NCBI RefSeq assembly: GCF_001625195.1
Contig: NC_054390.1
Coordinates: 6,545,222 to 6,609,221, forward strand
DNA: 64,000 nt
Source of the DNA: Drechmeria coniospora
Lineage: Eukaryota; Ascomycota; Sordariomycetes; Hypocreales; Ophiocordycipitaceae
Direction of reading: 5' to 3'
The notes beneath the pieces were generated by a model. The model had not been told where the DNA came from. It did not search any database and was given only the letters and a program-made list of their open reading frames with translations. This document shows, in pieces, positions 43,727 to 56,432 of the stretch (positions are counted from its first letter, which is position 1; each line of letters starts with the position of its first letter). The position numbers and the translations under genes were made by a program.

Positions 43727-46391
43727 GGCGCAATGGGTTGGTTATCGCAACGGCGAAACGACTCGACGACAGGTTGAGAGAACAAGCCGATCTCGTCGCG
43801 ACGAACTGGCAGAATGCAGAAGCAGGATTATCCGTAGAAAAAGACGGGAGGGGCGTAGACGAGAGCGGAACGGAGCAAAAGAGAGCACAAAGGGGCGTTG
43901 AGCGAGGAATTGAATGTTCTCATGTGCCGTACTTGTATGCAGTTGGCGACAGCTCGTGAACCCTTGCGGTCGATGCAGGAGCCGACATGGCCATCAAGGT
44001 GCATGCCTCACGCTTCAGAGCCCAACCGCGACAAACGACGAACCAATTAGTTGATTTCTTGACGTCACCGAAACAACCGTAAAGCAACAGCTGCCCCGTT
44101 GCAATGGTCGCCGAGCCTCTCTCTCATCCGTACTTGCGGTAGCATCTAATTTATCATATCCACTCCCTCAAATCGGCTCGTGTGATCGAGCGTGAAGGGC
44201 AGGTCGGCGCGCCGCTCGTCCATCATCGGCTACTTCGTGCGCGCCTCGGAGATTTCTCCTACAAATATGCTTAGTTCTTTGTGCGCAGGAATATTATTGC
44301 CAGCTCGTCGTCACCTTGCATTGCTTCGTTGCTACCTCGCCATTGAGCTGGAAACGGCGATCCCTCGTGGGACTCTAGGCCGCAAATAAATATTGTCGTT
44401 GTCCTTCCGACGATGCCGAGGCCACCAAAGCCGGCCGTATTGATCGTCCATCCACCGTCCGACCGATGGTGCTTCTTGGGAAACTCGGTCCGCGTCTCGG
44501 ACGAGCAAAAGTCGAAGCCAACGGGCGAATCAAGGGTGGAGGCTGGTCGCCAATACCTGCCCGGCTCTGCGGAGGTTGAGCGTCGCAAATGTGCCGTTCA
44601 GGCTCGCGGACGGTGGCCTGCCTGCTCGCCTGATCCACCTCGTTGGGAGCCTACTTTTTTGAAATGCAGGAAAGTCGTGATTGAGGTGAGAGAATTGGAT
44701 GCCGGACAGGGATCATGGGCGCCGCCTATGAACAACCGATGCCACGAGAGGATGCGTCAAGTATCAGCCGGCAACGAGTTGGAGGGGGTCCCGATCGTGG
44801 CCCAGGATGTGGATGCAGCATGATGATGCTTGAGGAAGGCGGCAGCGACTCTTGTGACTGCAACGAAAACAGCATTCTACACTTAAGTAGATGGAGATGC
44901 AGCTCCTCGTCACTGGAGCGGGATGGGATGGGCGACAAGGCGTGGAGGACCGAGTTGCAGGGCGGGTAGACCCCCGAGTTCGTTGCCAGGTTTAGCCCAA
45001 GTTCGCATAGCGATAAACCCCACGATACAAGGTGTATGGCGAGGAGCGACATGGTCGGACAAACACATCGAGAGCTAGCTGCCGCTTAGGGTTGTCGTAC
45101 TTCGCGATGGTGACGTCTGACGTTGGGTAGCTTCCTCGTCTGGCATCGTCGAGAGCTTGTACGAATCTCAACGCTGCCGACTTGCACGTGACAGGACCGG
45201 CATGGCTTGCACGGCGAGATGCGAGCCTAGAGATTGACGACGAGGGTTCTGCATCACGGTGCGGACCGACTTGGCCAGTGGGACGAAGAGTTGCTGGGTG
45301 GTCGTGCCGTGCATGGATGAGGTGTCAGATGCGATTACTGGCCAATATTCGATGCAAGTGGTGACTATGGACATGGCTCTAGCGCTCGTGCCCTAGATTT
45401 GACAGAGGGGCGGCGCTGTGTTCAGCGGTTGAGCGCGCTAACCGACACCAGCTGATTCATCATCGACTTTCGTGAGGTGCTGTCGTCACTAGGAGGAGTC
45501 TGGCATGAGCGTCACATGGGTGTTAGTTGCCATCGTCGTCAGAGTCATATGTATCGTAACCTCGTCCGTGGTACAAATGCCATAGATGTTCGACACGGCA
45601 GTTTGAATCCTGACCAAGTTCGCCCATGCTGCGCGGTATCCCGTCTGCTCGTCAAGTTGGGCGCGGCCCCTGATAGCAGGACACAAACATCACTTGAGGC
45701 CCAACTTCGTCGAGCTCTGGATTTTTTGCCAATCGGGTTGAACACCTGGTTTCCACTCTCCCTTGGTGTTGTAATTCTCCAGATCCCAACTCGGCGGAAT
45801 AAACTGCCAAATCGCAAACAGGGACATGGTACGTACGGGAAGTGGTGATGATTCGAGGTTCACTAGATCAATCCTCACCAATAGGAACCAAGTCATGACT
45901 GACTGATCCCGACATGGACTCGACCAAGTGCAAGAAGTACTTGTTAGCGGTTCAACCATTGCAACATAGCTTTGTTCGTCATGAGCTTGCCGTCGCCCCT
46001 CCCCTCTCAACCATAGTCTTGGCTTGGTTTTGGCACCCCACAGAAACCGCGCGAACACTGATGCTCGTCAATCGTTTGTATGGCAATGCATGCATCGGCC
46101 ATCTGCTGTAACAGATCAGGTGCGTCTTCAACTTCGAGGCAACCTGTTGAACGATTGTCCTTCTCATGGAAAGGCTCACTTGATTCCGCAATTTGCGAAT
46201 TGCAAAGTGGTGATTTGAAGTGGCGACCAGGCCAGAGCCCACCCAGGTGTGCAGACGACGTGGGGAGCAGCCTCGTGCCCCGCCAACAGCCCGCTGCTGT
46301 TATTGGTTCGCCCAGCGCCGCGAGGCTGACTTGCTTTTCCCATCACACATCTCACCTTGGAACCTGGAAGCATTCGCAGACGACAAACACC
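43727..46391. other. Intergenic region of about 2.7 kb
   Basis: The start of this region is the promoter of the small minus-strand gene. Within 45489-46058 on the minus strand there is a protein-like frame interrupted by one in-frame TGA (see findings). Elsewhere no coding segment is convincing. The last 100 bases are the Rrp43 promoter, with an ATTGG (CCAAT) box at about 46300. Confidence 0.5.
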
Positions 46392-47393
46392 ATGGCACCC
46401 GACGTGGGCCTTTCCCGCGCCACCTTCGCCAAGCTCTCTCCCCATCCCTTCCTCCTCGCCAATTTGGAGCCCTCCGATGGCGACTTCCCGCCCGCCAGAA
46501 GCAGTGGCCGGGCCCCCGACGAGGTTCGCCCGCCTTCCGTCAACACCTCCAGCCTGTCGCACGCGCATGGCAGCGCCCTCGTGCGCATGGGCGACACTAC
46601 AGTCATCTGCGGTGTCAGGTGCGAGACCATTCTGACGTCCGGAATCCCCAACTACCGCGCATCGAACACCGAGACGGAGCTCAAGGATTATGATCTTCTC
46701 GTGCCGAACATCGAGCTCGCCACTGGCTGCGCGCCCGAGTTCCTACCCGGAGGCCCGCCTTCCACACTCGCACAGACGCTGAGCACGAGGATATACTCGC
46801 TGCTGCACAGCTCCAAACTGATACGGCCGGAAGACTTGCGCATCTGGCAGACGAAGCTCTCGGACCACCAGGTCGAGTCCGAGGACCAGATGGAGATGGA
46901 CACGGATGAGGGCGGCGAGCGAAGCGTTGTCGCCTATTGGGTGCTCTACATTGACATGTTCTTCATTTCCTTTGACGGAAACCCATTCGACGCCGCCTGG
47001 GCAGCGACGGTGGCCGCCCTGCGAGACACCAGGATCCCCCGGGCCCGCTACGATGCCGATCGAGAGCTTGTCCTGTGCTCGAGAAAGGACCCCGTTCCCT
47101 TGGCCATCAACGGCCTGCCCGTCGCCTGCACCGCCGCTGTCTTTACCGGCAAGGAGACGGACCGGCCGACGGACGGCAAGTACTGGCTGCTGGCCGACCC
47201 CGATCGCTTGGAGGAGTCTCTATGCGACGAGACCGTCACCTTTGTCGTCGACTGCAGCGACGGTGCCACCAAGATACTGTCCATTTCTAAGCATGGCGGC
47301 GTCGTCTTGAGTCCCAAGCATCTACGAGCGCCACAATTTTTGGACATGACGAGCAAACGGTGGAAGGATGTTGCCGCAGCAATCGGACAATAG
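46392..47393 (+). CDS. RRP43: Exosome complex subunit Rrp43 (RNase PH family)
   Basis: Structural subunit of the hexameric ring of the RNA exosome, which degrades and trims RNA in nucleus and cytoplasm. Single exon of 333 residues. The RNase PH fold starts after an N-terminal arm (FAKLSPHPFLLANLEPSDGD). It includes GSALVRMGDTTVICGVRCE, the loop VPNIELATGCAPEF, and the second half YWVLYIDMFFISFDGNPFDAAWAATVAAL, as in EXOSC8/Rrp43. Between them is an acidic insert (SEDQMEMDTDEGGE). Eukaryotic ring subunits of this type are catalytically inactive. The ATG at 46392 lies in CACCATGGC context. Confidence 0.93.
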   Translation: MAPDVGLSRATFAKLSPHPFLLANLEPSDGDFPPARSSGRAPDEVRPPSVNTSSLSHAHGSALVRMGDTTVICGVRCETILTSGIPNYRASNTETELKDYDLLVPNIELATGCAPEFLPGGPPSTLAQTLSTRIYSLLHSSKLIRPEDLRIWQTKLSDHQVESEDQMEMDTDEGGERSVVAYWVLYIDMFFISFDGNPFDAAWAATVAALRDTRIPRARYDADRELVLCSRKDPVPLAINGLPVACTAAVFTGKETDRPTDGKYWLLADPDRLEESLCDETVTFVVDCSDGATKILSISKHGGVVLSPKHLRAPQFLDMTSKRWKDVAAAIGQ

Positions 47394-48378
47394 ATACCCA
47401 AACAATCGCGTCTTCGAAACCATAGTCTTTCCTTTTACTACCGTAAAGTTCTGGCATGTGTCAACCATTCGAACCGCCCTTTCAGACGTTATTCTAGAGC
47501 AGTAGATACCGGCCGACAATTTGATCTACCGCTCAGATAGTAAAACTATTATCTCCCAGTGCAACGTACGGGTGCGTATTCGAGCAGCGCGAGAAGACGA
47601 GCGGATGAAGAACAAAGAAGAAATTTGCTGTGGGCGGCGGTTAAAAAGGGCGGATGAACATGTGCCCCACATATAAGTGACAAAATACGAGCTGCAGCAA
47701 ATCATGTGACAATTGCCCATTGCAACGACTTCCGGGCACTTGCAGAGACGTGAGATGAGTTGAATGCTTGGTTCTTCAAAGAGCACATGGGAGAATCAAC
47801 AAGGAGACCAGCATAATTTCCCATCAGAGAATAGTTGATTCTGTGGAAATGGATGAGCACTAATACTCCGTACGTGCCGAGTAGGGAGTCGACATTAAAC
47901 CAACTCGGTTCAACACGACGGCTGCCCATTGTTTTTGTCTCCAAATTTGCCTGCCACAAGCCTTACCCACATATTATGTTGTGCTCCGTACTTGTACAAG
48001 CACTGTACTGTAATGCTGTACTTGTACTTATTACTTACCTACTTAGTACGGAGTACGGAGTACTTACTTACAGCGAGTAGAAATATTATCGTACTGTAAT
48101 ACCAGTAAGTACAGTATGTGGCAAAAGGTATTTGCCCACCCTTAGGTATCACAATCCTAGTCCTCTATACGGAGTAACCCAATAGAAAATGGTACCTGAA
48201 GGGGGGGAAATACTTTTTGCCCCCCACTGTAGGTAAGTATTTGTACAGTAAGTAAGTACTTACTGTAAGTACTGTACAGCACAGGTACGGTGACGATTTC
48301 AATGCCCCACTCGGGATGCAAAAACCACACTCCGGTCCACGAACTACAAATTTCCTCCTCTCTCCCTCCTCCCACAAC
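47394..48378. other. Intergenic region Rrp43-Rab escort protein
   Basis: Section 47860-48290 is dense in GTAC motifs and heptamers (47862, 47984, 48046-48063, 48166) and in GTAAGTA runs. No gene is supported. Confidence 0.6.
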
Positions 48379-50058
48379 ATGGAATCCCTCTCAGACACAA
48401 AATGGGATGTGGTGATCAGCGGCACTGGGCTCCAACAGTCCCTTCTTGCCCTGTAAGCACGGATCCATCGGCGTGGCTTCCCATCTGACTGACGCCTCCA
48501 CTGAAGAGCTCTGTCACGATCGGAGAAAAATATCCTCCACGTCGACCACAATGATTTCTATGGCGAGTCCGAGGCTGCCCTGAGCCTACACGAGGCAGAT
48601 GTGTGGGCACAGAGGCATGCGGCACACGGCGAGGGCATCTTTTCGGCAGCGGAAGTGACCAAGGACGATGCAGGTCTGTCGTTCTCGCGAGCATACAGCC
48701 TGGCTCTCGCGCCGCAACTGATTCATGCGCGATCCGACCTCCTCTCGCAGCTCGTCTCTTCAAAGGCTTTTCGCCAGGTTGAGTTTCTTGCGGTCGGTTC
48801 CTTCTTTATCTATCAAGATGAGGCTCTCAGCCGGATACCTTCCACGCGAGAAGACGTCTTTGTCAACACAACCATCTCCGCTCGGTCCAAGCGGGCACTG
48901 ATGAAGTTTCTCAAGTTTGTTCTCGAGTACGATTCGGAACCGCAGGTCATGGTTTGGAAGGCGAAGGCGTCCGAGCCTCTGGTTGACTTCCTTCTGTCGG
49001 ACTTCAAGTTGGATCGCGATCTGCGATCCTATGTCGTCGCCTTGACCCTCAGCCTGGATGAACGGATACCGGTGGAAGCTGGTCTTGCCGCCATCAAGAG
49101 GCATCTCACTTCCATGGGAGTCTTCGGTCCCGGATTTGCCGCCGTCTATCCCAAATGGGGCGGCATTTCGGAGATCGCTCAGGTGGGCTGTCGAGCCGGT
49201 GCTGTGGGCGGTGCAGTGTACATGCTCGGAACAGGCGTTTCGGGCGTGGAAACCGCTGAAGACGAGCTTGAGATCAAGCTGACAAACGACCTTGCGGTCC
49301 GAACGAAGACTCTGGTCCAAGGCGCGAGCAAGCCAATGAAACAAAGCCCGAGCGTGAGTCGACTGACGGCTGTTGTTGCGTCTGACTTCTCGTCCCTGTT
49401 TGAGACGACGATTGAGGGATCACCAACGCCATGCGTGGCGGTGGTGGCTTTCCCGTCCGAGTCGGTCGTCGACTCTAACGGCACATCGAACTCGCCCATC
49501 TACGCCTTGGTGCACTCGAGCGACACTGGCGAATGCCCTGCTGGACAATGTGAGTTACTTTGGTGCTTTTGTTCTCTTTTTTCTTTTGGCCCGTGCAAGG
49601 ATGATACCTCGAAAACGAATACTTATCTACATTGTCTGATTTACAATGACGATCAACCTTCTGACAACCTGATGCACATTTCATTTTCCATTTTTCTTTC
49701 GCCTGCATTTGGTGTTCTCATGCTGACGATTGCAGGCACAATATATCTTAGCACGGTGTCCACTCCTAGGTCGAAAGATATGTTGGACGCGGCGCTATCA
49801 TGCCTGCTCGCGACGTCTCCGGAACCAGTCGGGTGCCTCTACAAGCTCCGGTACGATCAGAAAGGGGGCACAGGCTCCTTTACGGTAGATGGCGGTTGTG
49901 GCACGTTCGGCCTACCGCCATTGGACCTCGCGTTCAACGACTCTGCACTGGCGTCGGTTCGTGAAGCCTGGGATATGGTTGTTCCGAACGGGGAGGGCGA
50001 CTACATGCAATTTAACGATCGGGAGGGCGCATTCGACGAGGATGCCGTTGGTGACTAG
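48379..50058 (+). CDS. MRS6: Rab escort protein (GDI/REP family)
   Basis: Presents Rab GTPases to geranylgeranyl transferase II and delivers them to membranes. Exons are 48379-48452, 48507-49549 and 49736-50058, giving 479 residues. Intron 1 is 54 bases; intron 2 is 186 bases and in frame without a stop. The N-terminal dinucleotide-like motif reads WDVVISGTGLQQSLLALALS, followed by NILHVDHNDFYGESEA, as in REP. Rab-binding sequences include LIHARSDLLSQLVSS. The block FGPGFAAVYPKWGGISEIAQVGCRAGAVGGAVYML identifies the family. It is shorter than yeast Mrs6 (about 600) and about the size of a GDI, but the sequence fits REP better. The acidic C-terminus is short. Confidence 0.9.
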
Positions 50059-50408
50059 TGTGAAGCATGTATGAGATGATTTAAAATCATTATCAACTAA
50101 TTGTGCCTTTGTCCTGATACTTGGTCTGTTCCGTGTTCACTTGACCTAAGTAGTGAATTGTCTAGCAAACTCGTGAATGTGTCCCTAATAGCAAGCCAGT
50201 GTCGATGTCCCGTTGTTCAGAATAGCCAGTATCTTTGTCCACTTCCGTCGAGCCCCTTTGTCGGCCGAATGCACCTTGCATGCGATGATGCAACACTGAC
50301 TAAATGGATAAATCGCTCTCACCGTTACTATCCTTCAGTTCAATTTGACTTGTTAGAGAATCAGTCAAGGCCACCCTTTCTTTCGCATTTGCCGTGATGA
50401 CATTTGGA
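50059..50408. other. Convergent intergenic region
   Basis: 350 bases between the 3' ends of the Rab escort gene and the Rec8 gene. No feature is supported. Confidence 0.6.
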
Positions 50409-52541
50409 CTAGACACCGAGGCGGATGATGCCAAAGGGCTGCTTCTTGTCGATCCCATCTTGCTCCACGGAGATGGCGCCCTTGGAGGCGAGAGAGAGGA
50501 CCTGGACAAAGGCCTGGGCAGCAACGGACTTTGAGTGTGTCTCCGGGTCCGCTATCCTGTAGAACTCGATCCAGGTGCGATTGTCCAGACGCTTGATGCC
50601 CTCGGTCTTGGCCTTCTCGGTGGTGTATCGCAAGAACTCCTAGTTTGCCTTGACCAATTCATCACTGGGCCGGATGCCGCGGTGGAAATCGATGGCCCGA
50701 ATCCCTCCGTCGAAATCATATGGTGTGTCAATCTCGCTTGCTTCGGCGATCTTTCTAGCATCGCTTCGTCGCTCGATCGAGCCGACGGCCTTGCCTCGGT
50801 CGTGGAGTGGGCTCGGCGATATAGTCTTCCTGGTGTTCTCCTGGTCTTCATGGCGCTGGGCAACCGAGCTCCAGGGTTTCATGGTCGACGAGTGGCGGTC
50901 TTCCATGGGAGCGACGGCGTCAAGGCCCAATTCAGCAGATTCATCGCCGAGGACGAGTCCACCTTCGTCAACGTTACTGCCACGGCCCAACTCGGCGTCT
51001 TGATCGATTCGAGGTCTGACATTGCGCTGCGAGCCGTTGCACTCCTTGTCGATTACTTTGCTTGCTTTTCGCCTTCTGCCAACCTCCTCGACCTCGGTCT
51101 CATCCAGTCCAAGGCCGTCAGTCTTGAGCCCCTGAAGTCGCACCTGGAGGCCAACACCGGCATACTCTTCGGCCAAGGGGTGGGCATGTCCGGAAAGGTT
51201 TCGGGCGTCCCCAACACGGGCAATTCTATTGCCGAAAAGGAATGCCAAAGCATGCTTCTTGGCCCGCACTTGGGTGGTGGCCATCAAAGCCTTGGTGCGC
51301 TTGCGAGCCGCTGCCGATTTCATTCTGTCGACATATGTATCCGATAAGTTGCGATAGTCACTCCGAGATATCTGGGTAACCGTGTCAATCAGGGTGTTGA
51401 CCTTGCGACGACAGGGGCGCAGGGACTTCTTCTTCGCCGGTGCTTTGTCGGTTGCCTCGTTGATGGACTGTTCGGCGGCCCGACGCACGGGGAACGCTTC
51501 TGCGTCAGGAAGGGCCTCCTCATCCATGAAAAGTACCAGATCATCTCCAACTTCGGTGGGTGGTTTCTCCTGGCCTGCACTGGCCACCGCCGTGTTGTCG
51601 CCTGTTGGCTGCGCTTCGCCGTCCATGTCAGGAATGGCTGGCAATTCCAACTCGCCGTCAATTCCCGTCAGGTTGCCATCGGCGTCAAAGTTGAGGCCAA
51701 CGCCGTTAATGGGATCCATTTCGTCATCGTCAAACAGGAGGAGTCCTCCCATGTCATCTACATCCATCTTGTGCATTCGTGCAAGCGGCGAGCTGCGCGT
51801 GTCAGATGGCAGGCGAAATGGTGGGTGCAAGGATGAGGATGGGAGTTCAATGAGGTGGTGAGGCTTGCTGCTAGATGAAAGGGACATTTGGCTGCATCCT
51901 CCAGGTGTCATTTGCGAGGCTCCGTTTGTTGAACACTGGAATCGATGACCGGCGGGTTCGAGTTCAGAACAAAGGGCATCCATGTTCGGAATGGCCATGG
52001 TGAGGTCAAAGGCAGGGTCATCCTGTAGAGTGATGAGATGAGGCCTGTTCACCGTTAGTTTCACAATCCCACCCGCTGCACTGCAACTTACTTTGTCCTT
52101 CCAGCGTTCGGTTCCGTCTCGCTGGTTTTGATGCGGCGAAAGAAATTCATCATCTCTGACTGCATCTTGGAGGCGTCCGCGAGAATATAATGACACTTTT
52201 GGGCGAAGACACGGGTTATACCATAGAGCAAATTGCTCTGCAGACGGAGGGCCAGGGGAGCGCCCGGGTCGATGATGGTCTCGCATGCTTTGGGTATGTT
52301 GACCTCATCAACAGCCTTTCTACACAAAGGCCTCATGCTGCCCCTTCCTGCCGTTCCTTTTCCCACCGTTGCGGCGAGCCTGAGTCGTTAGCCGCAATCA
52401 GCAGAGGTCCAAAGTCAGCGTACCAGACGGTGGCAACTCCATATTGGCTATTGCCCAGGACTTTGAGGTCAGGTCAGCGGCGAGGGCAGCGAAAGCGATA
52501 GCTTGACCTGTTCGGTACTTACTCTCGTTACTGTAAAACAT
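50409..52541 (-). CDS. REC8: Meiotic cohesin kleisin Rec8, with an in-frame stop before the C-terminal domain
   Basis: Kleisin that bridges the SMC1/SMC3 heads in meiotic cohesin. Exons from the 5' end: 52541-52523, 52460-52424, 52379-52092 and 52044-50409. The introns are 62, 44 and 47 bases. The joins rebuild MFYSNE-ILGNSQYGVATVW-LAATVG, then RKAVDEVNIPKACETIIDPG and ALRLQSNLLYGITRV, the Rec8 type rather than Rad21. The middle is acidic and disordered, then basic (KKKSLRPCRRKV). After SDELVKAN the codon TAG (50642-50640) stops the frame at 582 residues. The same frame resumes at once with EFLRYTTEKAKTEGIKRL and runs 76 codons to 50409, the winged-helix domain that binds SMC1. No plausible donor lies within 200 bases upstream. 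Either the allele is truncated, there is a sequencing error, or the stop is read through or edited. Confidence 0.85.
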
Positions 52542-54315
52542 TGCAATAATGTTCAACTAATGGTACGATATACTTTTTATCCATAAATGTATCGATATTG
52601 CTGATGGGCTGATGATGTTCAAGACATTGGGATTTTGTGGAATTAAGATAATGCCTGGCCAATGTGGTGTGTATTGGGAATAAAAGGTTCGCGAATGAGA
52701 GAATGATGCGGAGGGAACGCGCAACACGTAGCCGCGAGAGTTGTATTCGAGGATATGGCCACGGACGAAGGTCTTGTGCCTTTGCTGCTTGCTGCCTTGG
52801 TCCCCAGGCTGCTGTGCTGGCCTGGCAGTGGAGGTACCTCGACGTGAATGGCAATTTCAACCATTCATTCGCCTTTCACAATCGAACTTCCTACATTTAA
52901 TTATAATAAATCAGGGAAATTAACTTGAGAGTGAGGCTTTTCCTTTGCTCAATATATCAGTTATCCCAGTCCCATAATCGGTCAGTCTGGAATCGGAACC
53001 ATAACTCTGCGTTCAAGTCACTTGCTCTGAGTACCAAGCATTCGAATTCGTCTGAGTGACACATTTCCATAACAGTTTCTTGTTGAACGTCTGCAGTCAC
53101 ACCCCTCATCGAGAAGCCTGGTCTCACTCTCTCGTTCCTATTCTTGCATGGCTCACGAGACACCTGTCCTAACTGCCGCTTGCCTTGTGCTCAACGATCA
53201 GATTTCTCTCATCATGAAGGAGTTCTTGATTCAAACGAGCCTCTACTTCCCTCTAGACTTCGGACTGGCCATTAACCCCGGAGTACATATGAGTACATTC
53301 ATCGCAACAGGCAAGGACGTTGGGTGGACGTAGGGTTGTTGCTGGTCGAGGTGCTCAGGATAAGAAAGCTGCAAATAGAAAATAAAGCACTGACGGTGCT
53401 GTGAGCAATATCATGAGAGGCTCCGGGTGGGGATGGGGGTCTACAATTATTCTACGCAAAAGGCAAAACGCTTCCCTGCCATCAGCCCCCCAATGGAGGC
53501 AGTGGAGGCAGCATCAGTGTCCGAAAAGTCCAGGCTGGCCGTCTCCGCGGCGTCCAAGCACTACGACGCAGTTCCAGGCACGCATTCTTAGTCATCATTC
53601 TCTGCTAGCTCGTATGGTATTGTTCATTGGTAGATAAAACGAGTGCATCCAAAGTACATCCTGGCCAAGTAATGCTAGGACTTGATGAATGATGGACGTT
53701 GCCTCACACGTCCAAAGCTTAGTTGTCTGGACCACAGGTCTTGGGCTGTTCTCACTGGCTGGCCCACCACCCATCTCACCTTTACGTTGAGAGATTGGGG
53801 CTTGTGCTGAGCGCTAATTTCCGATCATATCGAAACAAGTAAATCGGGTTGGAAGTTGATGGTCATGCCAGCTTCTGCTTTTCTTCTACTGGAGTTCGCC
53901 AACCTAAGCACGAGGTCGGAGTACAGGGTAATTAAGCGCTGACAACTAATAATAACCAAGGTAATTCCCAAATGTGGCGCAGATGGACCTGTGCTGGGAC
54001 GGGAGGCTTGACCTACCGTGGCTCAACAATATCATCGGCATTTGATTGGCTCATCAAGACAACTCGCTGACGTCTTTACCGTCTTTGCGGCTTGCCCCTC
54101 TTTCCCCCCGCCAGCACGATGCTGCTATTGGCAGCTTGGCTTCGATACCCCGCTATGCTGCCCGAGCTTCCACGAGCTTCGTTTCCAGTTGCTTCCAAAC
54201 TTCAACTTTTCTCCATCCCTCCGGACCGATCGAACTACATCTGTCTGCGACGTTACCCCAATATATTACCTCAAGAATCCCTCCCCCCCCCGCGGTGAAT
54301 ACAACACGAGCCAAG
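52542..54315. other. Divergent intergenic region Rec8-FKBP
   Basis: About 1.8 kb. Promoters of the Rec8 gene (minus) and the FKBP gene (plus) lie at its ends; an ATTGG box is at about 54044. It is almost free of the GTACTCC heptamer. No gene is supported. Confidence 0.6.
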
Positions 54316-54969
54316 ATGGGTGTGACCAAGACTACGATCACGGAGGGCACTGGCGCGGTGCCTTCTCCTGGTGACCGCGTTTCCATCGAGTACACCGGCT
54401 GGCTCAAGGACACCTCCAAGCCCGGCAACAAGGGTGACCAGTACGTACTTGCATAAGCTGGCGGCCGAAGAAGCCGAAGCCCGCCGTCCGACCCGGTTCC
54501 AAGTTCAGGCGAGACTAACGAATCCGGTTTTCAAGGTTCGATTCGTCCGTCGGCCGTGGGGATTTCGTCGTTGCCATTGGCACCGGCGCCGTGATCAAGG
54601 GTAGGAAAATTACCGGATTCTTAGCGAACAAGAACCTCAAACATCTGTCGATTGTGTCTAAACTGACCGTACGTAGGCTGGGATGAGGGCGTTACCCAGA
54701 TGAAGGTTGGCGAGAAGGCCACGCTCGATATCACGCCCGACTATGGCTATGGTTCTCAGTAAGGGCCTTCCTGTCCTGTCCGTCAATTAATTAGCGCCAT
54801 ATGCTCACCGATGCACTTCAGCGGGTTCCCCGGCGCCATTCCCCCCAACTCGGCTCTCATCTTGTAAGACCTTGGCCGCCCCTCAATCCCCCAGGCTCCG
54901 GTGCAGGGTGAACATGAAACTGATGACGTTGACAGCGACGTTGAGCTGAAGGCCGTCAAGAAGGCCTAA
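54316..54969 (+). CDS. FPR1: FKBP12-type peptidyl-prolyl isomerase
   Basis: Cytosolic cis-trans prolyl isomerase; fungal FKBP12 also mediates the action of FK506 and rapamycin. Five exons: 54316-54440, 54536-54600, 54677-54758, 54822-54863 and 54936-54969, with introns of 95, 76, 63 and 72 bases. All joins keep the frame and give 115 residues. Motifs: [45 protein letters not shown] (pocket Phe, Asp, Ile and Trp retained), [34 protein letters not shown]. The loop [15 protein letters not shown] is two residues shorter than in human FKBP12. Four introns in a gene of 650 bases is the highest density in this window. Confidence 0.96.
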
Positions 54970-56432
54970 GGGAAAAAAATAGAGCGCTGGCTGGAGCATA
55001 TATCACCCCAAAGTTCCCTCGTGTGCCCATAGAAGATGCGCCAGACCTCTGGCAAACTCTTGGAAATGCAAAGTTGGCCCGCCATGACGCATTCGACCGC
55101 TACGTGAATCCGACAAACCCCGCCGCCTGATGTCCGCCTCTTCAGGTTGGAACCAGCCACAACAAGGTTCTCGACTGCATTCATTGAATCTGACCAGAAA
55201 GATGGGCACTGGTCGACCTCGGGTCGGCGCGAGCGTTTGCCGCCCCGAACTACCGAGCCTGCCGCGTACCAGGCGTTGCTTCCCGTGAAATGTGATGCTC
55301 ATTCGAATGATTGCTTAGCAATGTCGAGAAAGTCAGAGAGAAAATATTGCTTATGGCGTGATCATATAATCTACGATCATCACTCCTCACCGCACGCTAC
55401 CACGTTGGGCAGGACGACGCTTGGCATGGACGGCGAGGTTGTTGATGACTTTCCGTCGAAGGCTATGCCAATGATCTGATACGAGACGAATCCCTGGTCC
55501 GCTTGCATGGCAGATACTCCTTTGGCGGCTCGGCTGTTGACTCATTTCATCGTGTGGAGATGGAAGCAGGGACAGGCGCAGATGGGAGGGACAAGATGCG
55601 ACGACACACGAGACGAGCGCGATTTGGACAAGGATGACATTCATGCGAAATGAGCCGACGGCTAACATTCGTCATCTCGGTGGTCGGATGCAAATGGGTG
55701 TTTAGGTTTTCGTTCGTGTCGGAGCTCCTGGAACGCCCTCATCGTGCTTCACGTTACAGACGCGACCGAGTTTGACTTCAAGGATGTCGCGAGAACCAGG
55801 CGTACGGGAGCATACGAATCAGGTAGATTCTCGGACGAGACCATGGGACGGACGGAGGATCGGGGTGTTGGTCGATCGATGTGCCAGCACGCACCAACAA
55901 GCACCAACAACCTACCCCCTGTTTCGCCATGGACAAGGCTCCCTGTGCGAATATGGACACTCTCCTCCATATACCACCATCGCCGGTGCACCATGGTTCG
56001 TGTCCCGCCCTGCTGGCCGATGCCTTCTCGACGAAAGGCCGATCATGTCCCGATCGGCATTGTCCCACCGCCGTCGGCAGGCATGGGGACGGCAGTGCGG
56101 GCGAGCATGACACGCGCACGACGACTGCCATTCGAGTCATCCGCATAGACACAGTTGAAGTACTACGCGTAGGCGTTGTGATGGCAATATGATTGACTTT
56201 TGCTACTCACGGCATGGATACAACGCGAGGTACAGTTGGCCGAGGAAGAGGATATGGATTTTACTACATTAAGAGCCTTCCGTCGTCGCCTTCCTTCCAT
56301 CCTCTCTACTCTACCAGCTGCACCGGCTTCCACCATCGTTTTTTCTTCATTCCAACACTCGTTCAGTTGCCCTTTTCACACACGCTCTTTCTCAGAACGG
56401 CCGCAAACCGTCTTCAGCAAACCATCAACACC
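54970..56432. other. Intergenic region FKBP-secreted protein
   Basis: About 1.5 kb without a supported gene or repeat array. A pyrimidine-rich leader (56270-56430) precedes the secreted protein gene. Confidence 0.55.
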
